This document shows, in pieces, positions 24,290-35,020 of a stretch of DNA of 64,000 nucleotides. Made by a program: the position numbers and the translations under genes. The notes beneath the pieces were generated by a model that searched no databases, was not told where the DNA came from, and saw only the letters and a list, made by a program, of their open reading frames with translations. Source of the DNA: Phoenix dactylifera (lineage: Eukaryota > Streptophyta > Magnoliopsida > Arecales > Arecaceae); contig NW_024067910.1 of NCBI RefSeq assembly GCF_009389715.1, forward strand, positions 310,001-374,000, in the 5' to 3' direction. The first letter of the stretch is position 1. Each line of letters opens with the position of its first letter.

Positions 24290-24740
24290 AAAAGTTTTTT
24301 TTCTTTTTTTGCATGAATATTTTTTTAAAAATTTAAATTTGCATAAAATTTCTCTTATTATATTTATTTTTGTACCCTTGTAAAACACTATTTTTGCACA
24401 AATATCCCTAATATAACGGTTCTTCTAATACCATTAATAAAAACCATATTTATTTTAATTAAAAATAAAGTAAAATTATGAAATTACTTTTTTGTCCTCT
24501 ATCGCGATTGCCTTATAAATATTTTTGTACATCTATCAATTAAGGATATTTTAGTCATTTTAATTGGAAATCGTTCATTTTTAACGGCATTAGATGGCGT
24601 AGGTATATATGCAAAAATAAGGATAAAAAAATAGTAGAATAGAAAAACAAATATTTTACGAGGGTATACATGTAAATATTAATTTAGAAGAATATTTATG
24701 CAAAATTTGATATTTAGGAGGGTATTCATGCAAAAAAAAT
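24290..24740. mobile_element. A/T-rich inverted-repeat MITE
   Basis: Left: TTTTTTTGCATGAATATT, then ATTTGCATAAAATTTCT and TTTTTGTACCCTTGTAAAA. The right end on the opposite strand reads TTTTTTTGCATGAATACC, then ATTTTGCATAAATATTCT and a TATACCCTCGTAAAA word. This is long imperfect inverted symmetry over about 450 bp with no gene. Flanks TAATTAAAAG and TAATTTAAAA are similar and may be a decayed 9-10-bp duplication (Mutator-like). Confidence 0.55.
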
Positions 24741-26067
24741 CTAATTTAAAATAGGTTTTTTTTTGTATAAAACACACAATGAGTGATTGCACTGTGATGT
24801 ATTGAATTAGTCATGAGTATACAAATCCACTTCTTTGAACCAAAGCTAGGGCTTTGTTGCCACTGTGATAGGATCCTGAAAACAACTAGTATTTGTACTA
24901 GGATCTTTTGTTCATGATATTTTACATGATGATGCATGCATTTAAGGTTAAAAAGAATTATATCTTATTGATGATTATGGAGTTGATTTTTATAATATCA
25001 AGAGAGAGACCATGAAGACATAGCTACGCTACAATGAGATACGACCTATGATAACACGAAGTCAACTATAGCCACCTATATAAACAAAAAAAATATTCAA
25101 CTTAAATAAAATATTAAAAAATCTAAAATTTCTAAATAATTAAATAAAGAAACAAATTACTGGTATAGAGTTTCTAAATCCCAAAAACACAAATGTTCAA
25201 ATCCTATAATTTCAAAATTTACAAATTATCAATTACACCTATTATCAAAAGTTCTTGAAGTTTCAAGGTACTTGGACTCACCATCAATCCTTCTAAATTC
25301 CAGCAATAGTAGGTGGAATGCTTTGTATTTCTCCAACCAGCCTTTAACTTTCTATCCTATTTTGATGAGAAAACAAGAGAAATAGGATGTAATGGTTACT
25401 TACTTTTACCGATGACAAACTCAGATACAATGTTTACTAGTCCACACCTAATATGTCTAATTAATCTAAAATTAATATAGACCCAACTCGTTCACATTAA
25501 CCATCAACATAAGAAATAAATAAATTATTGCTAATTCTCTAATTTTAAAGTTCTAATATTCGAATTATCCATAATTTTCCCGTTCTTCCTTAATAAAGGA
25601 TTAGGATTTTACCTTGATTTTGAGATCAGAGCATAAAATCCTTTGCTAGCTTCTTCTTGTTTGGATGTTTGCATCTCCACGTAAAATCAAGGCCGACTAT
25701 GAAAGGAGATTTGCATTAAAAAAGGACGAGGCCGGACAAGTGGCAATGCCTAGGGACCCAAGTTAGTCAAATCTAAGTGACTCAACTGGTAGATTGCGAT
25801 TTAGAAATCTTATCAGTGCAAAGATTATATGACATGGATAATCAATGATGGATCTCATGGATGCTCGACAAAGGTTGGATGGAGATCTACACATGGGGTG
25901 GTCACAACCATGCCAATCCATGATCCTCTACGTAGGTCAACTTGGCTCCACAGTAAAGGAGTATGGGACTCTCCAGTAGTCAAATCATGAAATACGAGCT
26001 AGGCTAGAATACAGATAGCTTAGTAAGGATTGACGATGGTCAATTCCAGTGGTGCATGACAAGGATC
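24741..26067. other. Intergenic, nothing recognised
   Basis: A/T-rich to mixed sequence between the MITE and the CACTA element. No coding frame with family resemblance and no clear repeat boundary. Confidence 0.5.
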
Positions 26068-26092
26068 CACTACAAGAAATTTGGACATTAGA

Positions 26093-26263
26093 AACGCTTG
26101 CATCCTCTGTCTTACCGCGGCTGCTGGCACAGAGTTAGCCGATGCTTATTCCTCAGATACCGTCATTGCTTCTTCTCCGAGAAAAGAAGTTCACGACCCG
26201 TGGGCCTTCTACCTCCACGCGGCATTGCTCCGTCAGGCTTTCGCCCATTGCGGAAAATTCCCT

Positions 26264-26313
<50 letters not shown>
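26093..26313 (-). rRNA. Plastid 16S rRNA gene fragment (nuclear plastid DNA), non-functional
   Basis: On the minus strand this reads the conserved 16S stretch from GCCACACTGGGACTGAGACA through CTCCTACGGGAGGCAGCAGT to GCCAGCAGCCGCGG and GATGCAAGCGTT, about 221 of roughly 1,490 bases, covering the 5'/central domain including the 530-loop region. Wording is plastid-like rather than bacterial, from memory of chloroplast 16S. The few visible differences from the plastid form include C/T-type changes (for example AGTAGGG where AGTGGGG is expected), which fits decay in methylated nuclear DNA. It lies entirely inside the CACTA element, starting 25 bp from its left tip. Confidence 0.88.
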
Positions 26314-26498
26314 AAAAAGCAGGGTAAAGAAAAGCCTCGTTTCCAGCAATGTGAACCTTCTTGGCTCGTATGATTCCATCGGGTGGGTCCCTAAAGCTGC
26401 AAATCGGTGGGTGGACTAATTTCTAACAATTGCTTTAGAGATCCGACTTCTTTTATGCACCAGTGCTTGAGAGGTGGAGGGGATGTCCACGCTTTTTT

Positions 26499-26990
26499 TG
26501 GCTATTAGCGACGCTTTAAAGCGTCGGTAGAAACCATCCCGACGCTTTCCAAAGCGTCGGTAAAGCGTCGCCTATGCTACAGTGGAAAAAATATTTCCCG
26601 ACGCTTTTAAAAGCGTCGCTAATTCCAATTTAGCGACGCTTTAAAGCGTCGCTCTTTCACGACGCTTTAAAGCGTCGCGAATTCCTATTTGCCAAAAAAA
26701 ATACCATTTGCGGTCTGCATCTTCTCCTCTATTCAGAAATACAAACAACCTCCCCGATCGGTACCTTCATTCCATCCGCGCAGAGTGGTTGGGTTTGGCT
26801 ATATAAACAGTTTTTTTTTTCAGATCCACCGATGTGGGACGAAGATGAGGTGATTTTTTTGGCTTCCGACGACGCTTTTAAGCGTCGTTATTTAATGACG
26901 CTAAAAAGCGTCGTTAAAAGTTGCGACGACGCTTTTAAGCATCGTCATTTGCCGACGCTTGGAATAAGCGTCGGCAAATAAGAGTCGGTA
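26499..26990. repeat. CACTA subterminal palindromic repeat clusters
   Basis: More than ten copies of ACGCTTT(A)AAGCGTCG-like palindromes and half sites lie in two clusters, 26499-26690 and 26862-26990. In CACTA elements such clusters bind the TNPA-type transposition protein. The cluster expected at the left tip is missing; the plastid fragment sits where it should start. Confidence 0.75.
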
Positions 26991-27117
26991 ATGTTCTTTT
27001 TTTGTGTAGTGATCGGTGTGGGGGGGAGGGGCTTACATGTTGCTTGGCTGCCAAGAGGTCAAGACCCCTCTATCAAGGTCAACCTAGGTTACAGGGAAGG
27101 GATCCTTTGGAGTACAC

Positions 27118-28110
27118 CCATCATCCAAAGAGAGAAAATGACACTTACTAGTAATATTTTGTAACGTTATACGAATATCTTATAATAATCAAATATACTA
27201 GAGCTGCATGCAAGTTTTAGGTTAATAATACACGCTTGCAAATCCAAAGGTGAAATAATGTATAATTTTATAATGTTGACCCATCATCCAAAAAGAGCAA
27301 ATGACACTTACTAGTAATATTTGTAACATTATACGAATATCTCATAATAATCGGATATACTAGAGCTGCATGCAAGTTTTAGGTTAATAATGCACACTTG
27401 CAAATCCAAATGCAAAGTAATGTATAATTTTATAATGTCGACCAAATTAATATTTTGATTTTTTTATAACTTTTGTGTGCAATACATGTGCCAAATAATT
27501 AAAGGTGAAATAATGTATAATTTTATAATGTTGACCCATCATCCAAAAAGAGCAAATGACACTTACTAGTAATATTTGTAACATTATACGAATATCTCAT
27601 AATAATCGGATATATTAGAGCTGCATGCAGGTTTTAGGTTAATAATGCACACTTGCAAATCCAAATGCAAAGTAATGTATAATTTTATAATGTCGACCAA
27701 ATTAATATTTTGATTTTTTTTATAACTTTTGTGTGCAACACATGTGCCAAATAATTAAAGGTGAAATAATGTATAATTTTATAATGTTGACCCATCATCC
27801 AAAAAGAGCAAATGGCACTTACTATAATATTTGTAACATTATACGAATATCTCATAATAATCGGATATATTAGAGCTGCATGCAAGTTTTAGGTTAATAA
27901 TGCACACTTGCAAATCCAAATGCAAAGTAATGTATAATTTTATAATGTCGACCAAATTAATATTTTGATTTTTTTTATAACTTTTGTGTGCAACACATGT
28001 GCCAAATAATTAGTAATGTATAATTTTATAATGTCGACCAAATTAATATTTTGATTTTTTTATAACTTTTGTGTGCAACACATGTGCCAAATAATTAGTA
28101 TTATATATTC
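27118..28110 (+). repeat. Tandem array of about 255-bp units
   Basis: The start word CCATCATCCAAA recurs at 27118, 27281, 27536 and 27792, the last two spacings being 255 and 256 bp. The first unit is shorter (163 bp) and more diverged, and a further partial unit ends near 28110. Each full unit includes GAGCTGCATGCAAGTTTTAGG and GTCGACCAAATTAATATTTT. The last two full units are nearly identical, suggesting recent unequal exchange. No coding function. Confidence 0.9.
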
Positions 28111-30735
28111 TTTCCTAGTATAATGCGAGCTCCTTGAAATGAGTATTATACATACATAAGATTTAATCAAAACTAACTCAAAGTGTTAATGATTGTTTTC
28201 AAGAAATTAATCATTGTATAATTACTATGCCCGACTTTGTGACTAGTATCTATTGCATCCATGTCAAGATTACTGCTACCAATCAATATGGATACAACAG
28301 TTTATAATTATTTTATTGCTTGATTTTATATTAAAACATACTTGACTTTATGAATTAGATGGATAATTGCTAATTAGATCCACCAGTTTCAACACCCATT
28401 TCACACACTAAGTCTCTAAATCGACACATCTTGCACATATCATCATAGTTCATCCTCCTCGTAGATGCACGTAGGATTTCTTGGTGCTTTATAGCCTTTG
28501 AGATGTTTCCTTTCGTAGCTCAACTTAATCCATGCAATAAAATAATACATACATGCTGAGATGCATGTACACATGAATCTAAAATATAAAATAAATATTT
28601 TAAACATGAGAATAATAACTGCCGTAGCCTTTATAGAAAGCTTCAGCATTTAAAAATGAGGAAAAGGAAAAGGTTGGGCACTTTGAGAAAGTAATCAGTG
28701 ATTTATTTAAGGCAGAAGCGATTGATAATAATCTTGCAAAGTGATGTACATGGATCTGACCCACCCCCTGATTAAAATGGAGCATGCAAAGCTGTGCAAG
28801 CAGTTTAAAGAAGCAAACTTTGGAGTAAAATATTCATGGAATTATATTCCATGAACAGTTTTGTGAGAGCACTGCATAAGTTAATAATTACATAAAAAGG
28901 ATTGAAGCAATAAAAAAAAGGTCCTGTGGGGAAAAATATGTGTATGACCATCCTGAGAACAATTTTTACTAGCCGTGCTATGGAAATGAGAAAAGTGGTT
29001 CAGGAGTTAGGATAGATATGAGCATGTTTAACAATTAATTACCACTCTAAATGGAAACAATTATTCTACGACTGTGAACTTTAATGCTGCATTTTAAAAT
29101 GGGAAATTATGGAAGGAAATCTTGAAATTATTAGAATTTAATTGTCAGTATCTGTTTAGATTCAGTGGAATTTATGTAGGTGCTGTGCGTTCTTTCTCAT
29201 CTGAAGAACCCCGTGTCCTTCTTTATAGTACCCTTAAAGGGGGTAAGGTAATACCTTGTTGACTTCTTTTCTCTTCCTCTTTATCATATCAAAGTTTTCA
29301 ATTTGTACCTTCAAAATGTTTTGATACTGTTATCTGTACTTGCATTTGGATATTTGATACTTGATTGTGCCTAAAGGCTTTCATCTTTTACACCAAAATA
29401 ATTTAGTGGGCCTTGAAAATTTAATAGGTGAGGCACATACCTGTAGCATCCAGTGGTCGGTCTTGAAAGGAACTCAATAAAACACCACAAAGAGCCAAGC
29501 CAAGAGGAAGCATCATTTAGAGCTTGGACTTGGTAAGACTTAGGTGGCGATGACATATAGGGGTCTTGGAAGAAATAAAGGCTAATGTTGTCAAAATAAG
29601 GTGAAGGGATTTCATTTGACTAAGTGCCATACATGACAACCTGCACATCTAATGTCATTTGTTCTTCTTGAGAATTTTACGGCATGAAAATGATATTATG
29701 AAAAAAATATGTAATAAAGACAAGCGTATAATATATTATCAACATCTATACATGACAACCTGCACATCTAATGTCATTTGTTCTTCTTGTGCTCTAGTGT
29801 CACCCTAAACCTCAGTTGTTGTGGAAGAGCTGGCTAAGAGGATATCTATAATAATATATTATCTAGTTAGGCATCTTTATCCTCCAATTAGTTTTCCCTC
29901 TCTTAGTTCATCATATACAGTGATAATATTTCTTTCTTCAATAGTATGGATGTTTTTTGAAGCAATAAATCTCAATAGCAAGCTCCATTTTATCCTACCC
30001 AATGTGCTACGGCCATTTCAATGTCTGCTTTTGGCCTTTCCCACTCTTTATGTGAATTTACAAGAGGCACCATCCTTTAACATCTACTATTAGGTTAAAT
30101 CAATATATCCTCTAAATTTTAATTCTTACTCATGGGAGAGACAAGAGAAATACAATGCCCAAACTAGGAGTGCATATTCAAAAAATAATAATAATAATTG
30201 TATTAGGAGATCATAGCCATCTATGCTACTTATCATGTGTGTTGTATGCATAAATTACAACAATGTAAGAATGAATAATCATGCACGTAGCATTAATTAT
30301 GATCTAGTTGAATGCGAGCTATGATTGGCATTCAAATAAAGATGACGATTGAGCTTGAAATTCAAAATGAGTTACTTAAAAATAATTGGCACAAATGGAA
30401 TTCAAACATGTGAACTCCAACAAATTTGAGCTCCAACATCAATGTCAGTTATCCAATTAACTCTGAGAGCTTCGACTAATAGGGAATGAGTTAAGAATGC
30501 GTATTTTGCTTAGTAAGAAATCTTTCCCACTTTTGTCTGCTCAAACACTAGCAAATTTTTTTTAATCCATAAAAACAACTGTTTTAACTACCACTAATAC
30601 CGATCTTTACAATATTGGCCACCTCCTTTTAAAGAACTCACCATCAATTTCTCACCTCACCCATAATCTTATTGAAGGCTATAGTTCTCCAACACTCACA
30701 TTAAAAGTAGCAATTGTGGAAATGATAGTAGGTTT
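28111..30735. other. Intergenic, nothing recognised
   Basis: A/T-rich sequence. A short direct repeat, ACATGACAACCTGCACATCT followed by AATGTCATTTGTTCTTCTTG, occurs at about 29630 and 29752. No gene or element boundary was found. Confidence 0.5.
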
Positions 30736-30740
30736 CCCAA

Positions 30741-31511
30741 TGTTGGAATATTTTAAAATTCCAATTCTGCCCTTCTTTGCTTTTTGCCTTTTTGTTTAGT
30801 GTACTTCCTTTAGTCCCACATTGGAAAGAGATAAAACTTAAAAGGTCTTTATGTAGTATTCAGCCTTTCTAACTTGGTGAAGCAAAGAAAGTAGGTAGCC
30901 CACGCGCGCATGAGCCCAATGGAGGTCCAAGCCAAAATTGGCGAATCCGATCCGGAAACGTTTAGCCGGGCGCGTCGCGCTCAATTATCACGCGCAGGGG
31001 GGGACCCCCCCCCCCGCGGGTGTGGGCTTGAGTCAGGTTTTTGTTTTGAATAAAACGTCGCGTCTTTAAAACACCTCTTTGGTTCTCTCTTGATAAAACG
31101 GGCGTCTTTAAAAAACACCTCTTTCATAAAACGACGTGTCTTTTAAATACGCCTCTTTATTTCTTTTTTAAACCCCATCAGATCCGATAGAGTTATCAAA
31201 TAAAAATCTCTCCTCTCTCTGGCTCTCAGGCCTCCCTCTGGTTCCCGAAAGCCTCTGCCTCTCTGTTCTTCTTCCCGAGATACTCTTCTCTGTTGTCATT
31301 CCAAGAGTGCGGTTCTGGGCTGTTCGACAGTATCACTGCATCTGCGAGTGTACGCTTGGAGTGATCCAGTTGTTGTATCCTGGAGGATAGGCCGCCATTA
31401 CCTGCTACACCGAGATTCAATCTCCGAGGGGCGCGATCTATTCTTAAGGACAGTGAAATCACGCCTCAACTGATAAGTTCTTCCTTCTCTCCATCTATAA
31501 TTTTTCTTACA
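30741..31511. mobile_element. Solo LTR, 771 bp, 5-bp duplication CCCAA
   Basis: It begins TGTTGGAATATT and ends TTTTTCTTACA, the TG...CA ends of a plant LTR. Both flanks are CCCAA (30736-30740 and 31512-31516), a 5-bp target duplication as left by LTR retrotransposon integrase. No internal region or second LTR is near, so the body was probably lost by LTR-LTR recombination. The TGTTGGAATATT start is common in Ty1/copia LTRs, but superfamily is not certain. It contains a C-rich homopolymer run at about 31007-31015. Confidence 0.8.
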
Positions 31512-31516
31512 CCCAA

Positions 31517-32164
31517 CACCCTAGGGATGTCAATAATCCTCCACTTATACACCCAATAATAAATACAAGAATAATTAAATAAGTTAGAGCTTTATCTTGG
31601 TTTAGATGAAGGAAGAGGAGCAATGTTGAGGGAGAACTAATGTGGACGAGCGAGAAGACAAAATCGTTATTAAATATCCTCTTGTATAACAATCTACCAA
31701 TGATAATTAAAATAAGAACTATGTATCAAAAAAAAATCAAAATAAGCACATTGTCTTCATTAAAAATAGGAAGAAAGATTTTAAGAGATTCCTATGAAAT
31801 TACTATATATGTGTATGTGAGGGAGCCAATATAAGGCAGGGGGAAAAGACAAAGTAGTTACGAGTAATTTTCTTGTCTATTATTCCATAATGTTAACCAA
31901 CACAAGCCTACTGCCTTTCCTATAAATGGAACAAGGATGTCTGAACACTCCTAGGAAATATAATGTGCACATACATGCATGCATGCATATATACCTGTTT
32001 GTATCTATACTATAATCTATATTATATATAAAAATAACAGTTTTGAAATCAAAAAATATTCTCTTTTGATTTTCTTTGCTAATTTTTATACCAAATATAT
32101 ACTTTCTATTTATCTTGAAAATACTTTACTTACTCCTGCTAACTTTCTCACCTTGACTAATATA
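31517..32164. other. Intergenic, nothing recognised
   Basis: A/T-rich sequence with a (GCAT)n-like run near 31972-31988. No gene seen. Confidence 0.5.
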
Positions 32165-32647
32165 TGGGCTCGTTTGGTTCGCGGGAAAAGAAGGGGGGAA
32201 AGTGTGGTCAACGGGAAAGTAATGAGATGCCTCTTGTTTGGTTGGAGTTTTCAAAGGAGAGAGAAGGGAAAGTTGTATTCCCATGGGAATGTGATTCCCA
32301 CATTTCATGGGAAAGTCTTTCCCATGAGAAACATGGGAAAGTTACTTTCCCATGAGGCGGGAATCACTCCATTTTTACTTTTTCCCAAAAAGTCCCTTCA
32401 GCATTAAAGAAGCATTAAAGAGGCATTAAAAACCTAATTTTTATTAAGGGCATAATAGTAATTATATATAACTTTCTTAGGAAAGTGGATGGCCAACCAA
32501 ACATAAGCACATTGGAAATTTGTCACTTTCCCATGGTCAACCAAACATGCCAAAAGTACTTTCCTAGGCATTCTCTTCCTAGGAATTTGTTTCCCAGGAA
32601 TCATGTTCCTAGGAAAGAAAATGTTTCCTGCGAACCAAACGAGCCCA
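32165..32647. mobile_element. Inverted-repeat MITE, TGGGCTCGTTTGGTTCG tips
   Basis: The left end TGGGCTCGTTTGGTTCGCGG matches the reverse strand of the right end TGGGCTCGTTTGGTTCGCAGG almost exactly over about 25 bp, and inverted similarity continues inside (GGGAAAG/CTTTCCC words). Flanking bases are TA on each side; if real, this is a 2-bp TA duplication. The superfamily is uncertain. The open frames inside are by-products of the palindromic structure. Confidence 0.75.
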
Positions 32648-32649
32648 TA

Positions 32650-33560
32650 GGTGCTCTCTCATCTTTTCCAAATAAGATCAAAACTGCTTCATAACTCAAC
32701 CCTCCTTTTAACATTTTTACAATTACCACCAAATTACTACCGTACTCTTTATAATAACTAAAATCATAGTATTTGATATTCTTTTCTAGTATTTTTTCTA
32801 TCATAGCTATATATATTGCTTATGCGCCATATTATTGCTACTTATCAGATGACCAGCAAAGATAGTAGAAGAAGCTTTCCATTAAGCTTAGTTAGATGCG
32901 TGTTGATGAACATACATGATAGATTGACATTGCACCTTTCTAATTGATGCATTGAGTGAATGGCACATACCACCGTATCTACGAGCATATAACTTTTATT
33001 AAAAAGAAAAAATTAGAAAAATAGCCTAATGATGTTTTAAAAAAGCTAAATAATTATTAAATAGGAACAAAGCCTATCTCTCCTTCATTTTTTTTCCTCA
33101 TGTAGCTCCCCTAGTTTTCCATGATTTTCTGGAAATTATTTCTCTTGTTAATTGATAGCACATAGAAAATTAAGAAATAAATCTTAAAATAAAACAAGGA
33201 AAGTTTCCATTTTCGTGGGTGCATGCAATGGGTCCCCTGCATGATTCCACCCAATCCGAAGCTCTCTTGCTCCTTTCCCCATTTAACCTCCTCCCTTAAC
33301 CCCTCAAATATTTCCTTCTGTCAACCCTTCCATTTGCCAAACCAACTCTACTCCGAATCCCTTCAAATCCGCTCCCTTTCTCCCTCCTATTTTTCTCAGC
33401 AACTGCTGACTTCTTTCCCGGTCTTTTCTCTTTGACCAGTTCTGTTATAGGATTTGAGAAGGCTATTGTGGTTTTGAGTTCCTTGGGAGTTCTTAGGTAG
33501 GTGTTGGATACCTGCCGCGGATTTGGTCGCTGGTCCTCGACTTCTCTTTGGAGTGGAAGA
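32650..33560. promoter_or_regulatory. Upstream region and leader of the type-B response regulator
   Basis: No gene is visible. From about 33220 the plus strand is C/T-rich, the usual look of a plant 5' leader, and runs into the start codon at 33561. The MITE at 32165-32647 lies about 0.9 kb upstream of that start. I cannot fix a TATA box or a transcription start. Confidence 0.4.
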
Positions 33561-34818
33561 ATGACAGTAGAAGAGAGCGGGAGAAGCAAGGGGAATGATG
33601 CGGAAACCACGGACAAGTTCCCCACGGGCATGCGTGTTCTCGCCGTCGATGATGATCCCACTTGCCTCAAGTTGTTGGAGAATCTTCTCCTGCGCTGCCA
33701 TTATGATGGTTTGTTCTCGTTTAATCCGTTTTCTTTTGTTTCCTTTTGGTTTTCTATATAACAGCTGTTGGTCGATTTCCTTGATATAGTTTTTTCGCTA
33801 TGGAAAAAAAGTTCAATTTTTGATGGTATTTGAGACTGCCCTCATGCTTCTTTCACTGAACTTTTCTTTTTGTTATATTTTTGGCGGTTCTTTCTATGAT
33901 TCTCATCGAAAGTTTTGATTTTCAATGTGAATATCCGTATGAGTCGAAGAAGGATTGGGTTTCTTTGAAGTTTTTGTTTTGAGAAAAGTAGTGGAGGCTT
34001 ATTAAAGAGACGTGGGTTGTTTTTCTTCAGTTACAACAGCCAGTCAGGCAATCGTCGCTTTGAAAATGTTGAGGGAGAACAAAGACAAGTTTGATCTGGT
34101 TATCAGTGATGTCCACATGCCAGACATGGATGGTTTCAAGCTTTTAGAGCTTGTGGGCCTCGAAATGGACCTCCCTGTTATTAGTAAGTCCCAAGTTCTA
34201 ATCTGATTCCTAGTTTCCTGATTAAAATGAATTCCTCGATCGTTAACTTTGTGATTAAAAGATAACATTGTTCTTGAGATTATATGAAATTACAAAAGCG
34301 CTGAATGGTAATGTTGGAATTTTTCAACGAGATTCTTACTTTACCCACTATTTGCTTTTTTCTTATTGCATGTAATCTGAAAAGCAACCAATGATAGATT
34401 CGCTGAACTGTGCTAATTTACAATGCAGTGCTGTCTGCAAATGGCGATACTAAAGCTGTGATGAAGGGGATAACTCATGGTGCTTGTGACTATCTGTTGA
34501 AGCCCATCCGGATTGAGGAGCTTAAGAACATTTGGCAGCATGTGGTTAGGAGGAAAAAGTTTGATTCAAGATATCAGAATGAAGGGGAGAGTAGTCTGAA
34601 GGCCCAACTTCCTAATTCTGAAGGCGTGCAGGGGCCTCGTGATCGTAGTGGTAAGCTTAACAGGAAGAGGAAGGATCAGACTGAAGAAGATGAACTAGAT
34701 TCTGAAGAAAACCTGCATGGGAATGAAGATCCCTCAACACAGAAGAAGCCAAGAGTCGTTTGGTCCGTTGAGTTGCAACGCAAATTTGTCGCTGCTGTTA
34801 ATCAATTGGGCGTTGACA
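33561..34818 (+). CDS. Type-B response regulator exons 1-3: receiver domain and nuclear signal
   Basis: The start ATG at 33561 opens [18 protein letters not shown]. The receiver begins [19 protein letters not shown] with its acidic pair in VDDD, carries the phospho-acceptor Asp in [15 protein letters not shown], and the conserved Lys in [13 protein letters not shown]. Exon joins GATG|GT...AG|TT and ATTA|GT...AG|TG restore the family words HYDVTT and LPVIMLSANGD. Exon 3 continues into a basic segment ([14 protein letters not shown]) and [20 protein letters not shown], the start of the GARP domain. This part looks fully functional. Confidence 0.9.
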
Positions 34819-35020
34819 GTAAGAGCTTTCAATTGATAATGTAGTTCATTTGTTAGAAGGGAAAGCATAAAGCTTGTATTTCCATTATAATGCCTTTGTC
34901 ATAAAGCTTATGTTTCCATTATAATGCCTTTGTCAACCTTTTGCTTGGATCAGCGCCATCCTTTTTTAAATGCCATTGCCTCTTTAGTACTAAGCCCCCT
35001 TTTGTTATTTCTGACAACAG

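Larger units (their letters stand above)
26068..27011. mobile_element. Non-autonomous CACTA-type element carrying plastid rDNA
   Basis: The left end reads CACTACAAGAAATTTGG and the right end, on the opposite strand, CACTACACAAAAAAAGAAC. Both flanks carry the 3-bp duplication ATC (26065-26067 and 27012-27014), the CACTA superfamily signature. Subterminal arrays of GCGACGCTTTAAAGCGTCG-type palindromes lie at 26499-26690 and 26862-26990. Between the left tip and the first array sit a 221-bp plastid 16S rDNA piece and about 170 bp of unidentified sequence. A TATA-like CTATATAAAC lies near 26790. No transposase is encoded. Confidence 0.85.

Noticed and set aside
26081-26419. Open frame of 112 codons
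   Set aside because: It is antisense plastid 16S rDNA plus flank inside the CACTA element, not a protein gene.
27118-28110. CRISPR-like array
   Set aside because: Units are 255-bp full tandem repeats without unique spacers, in a plant nuclear context.
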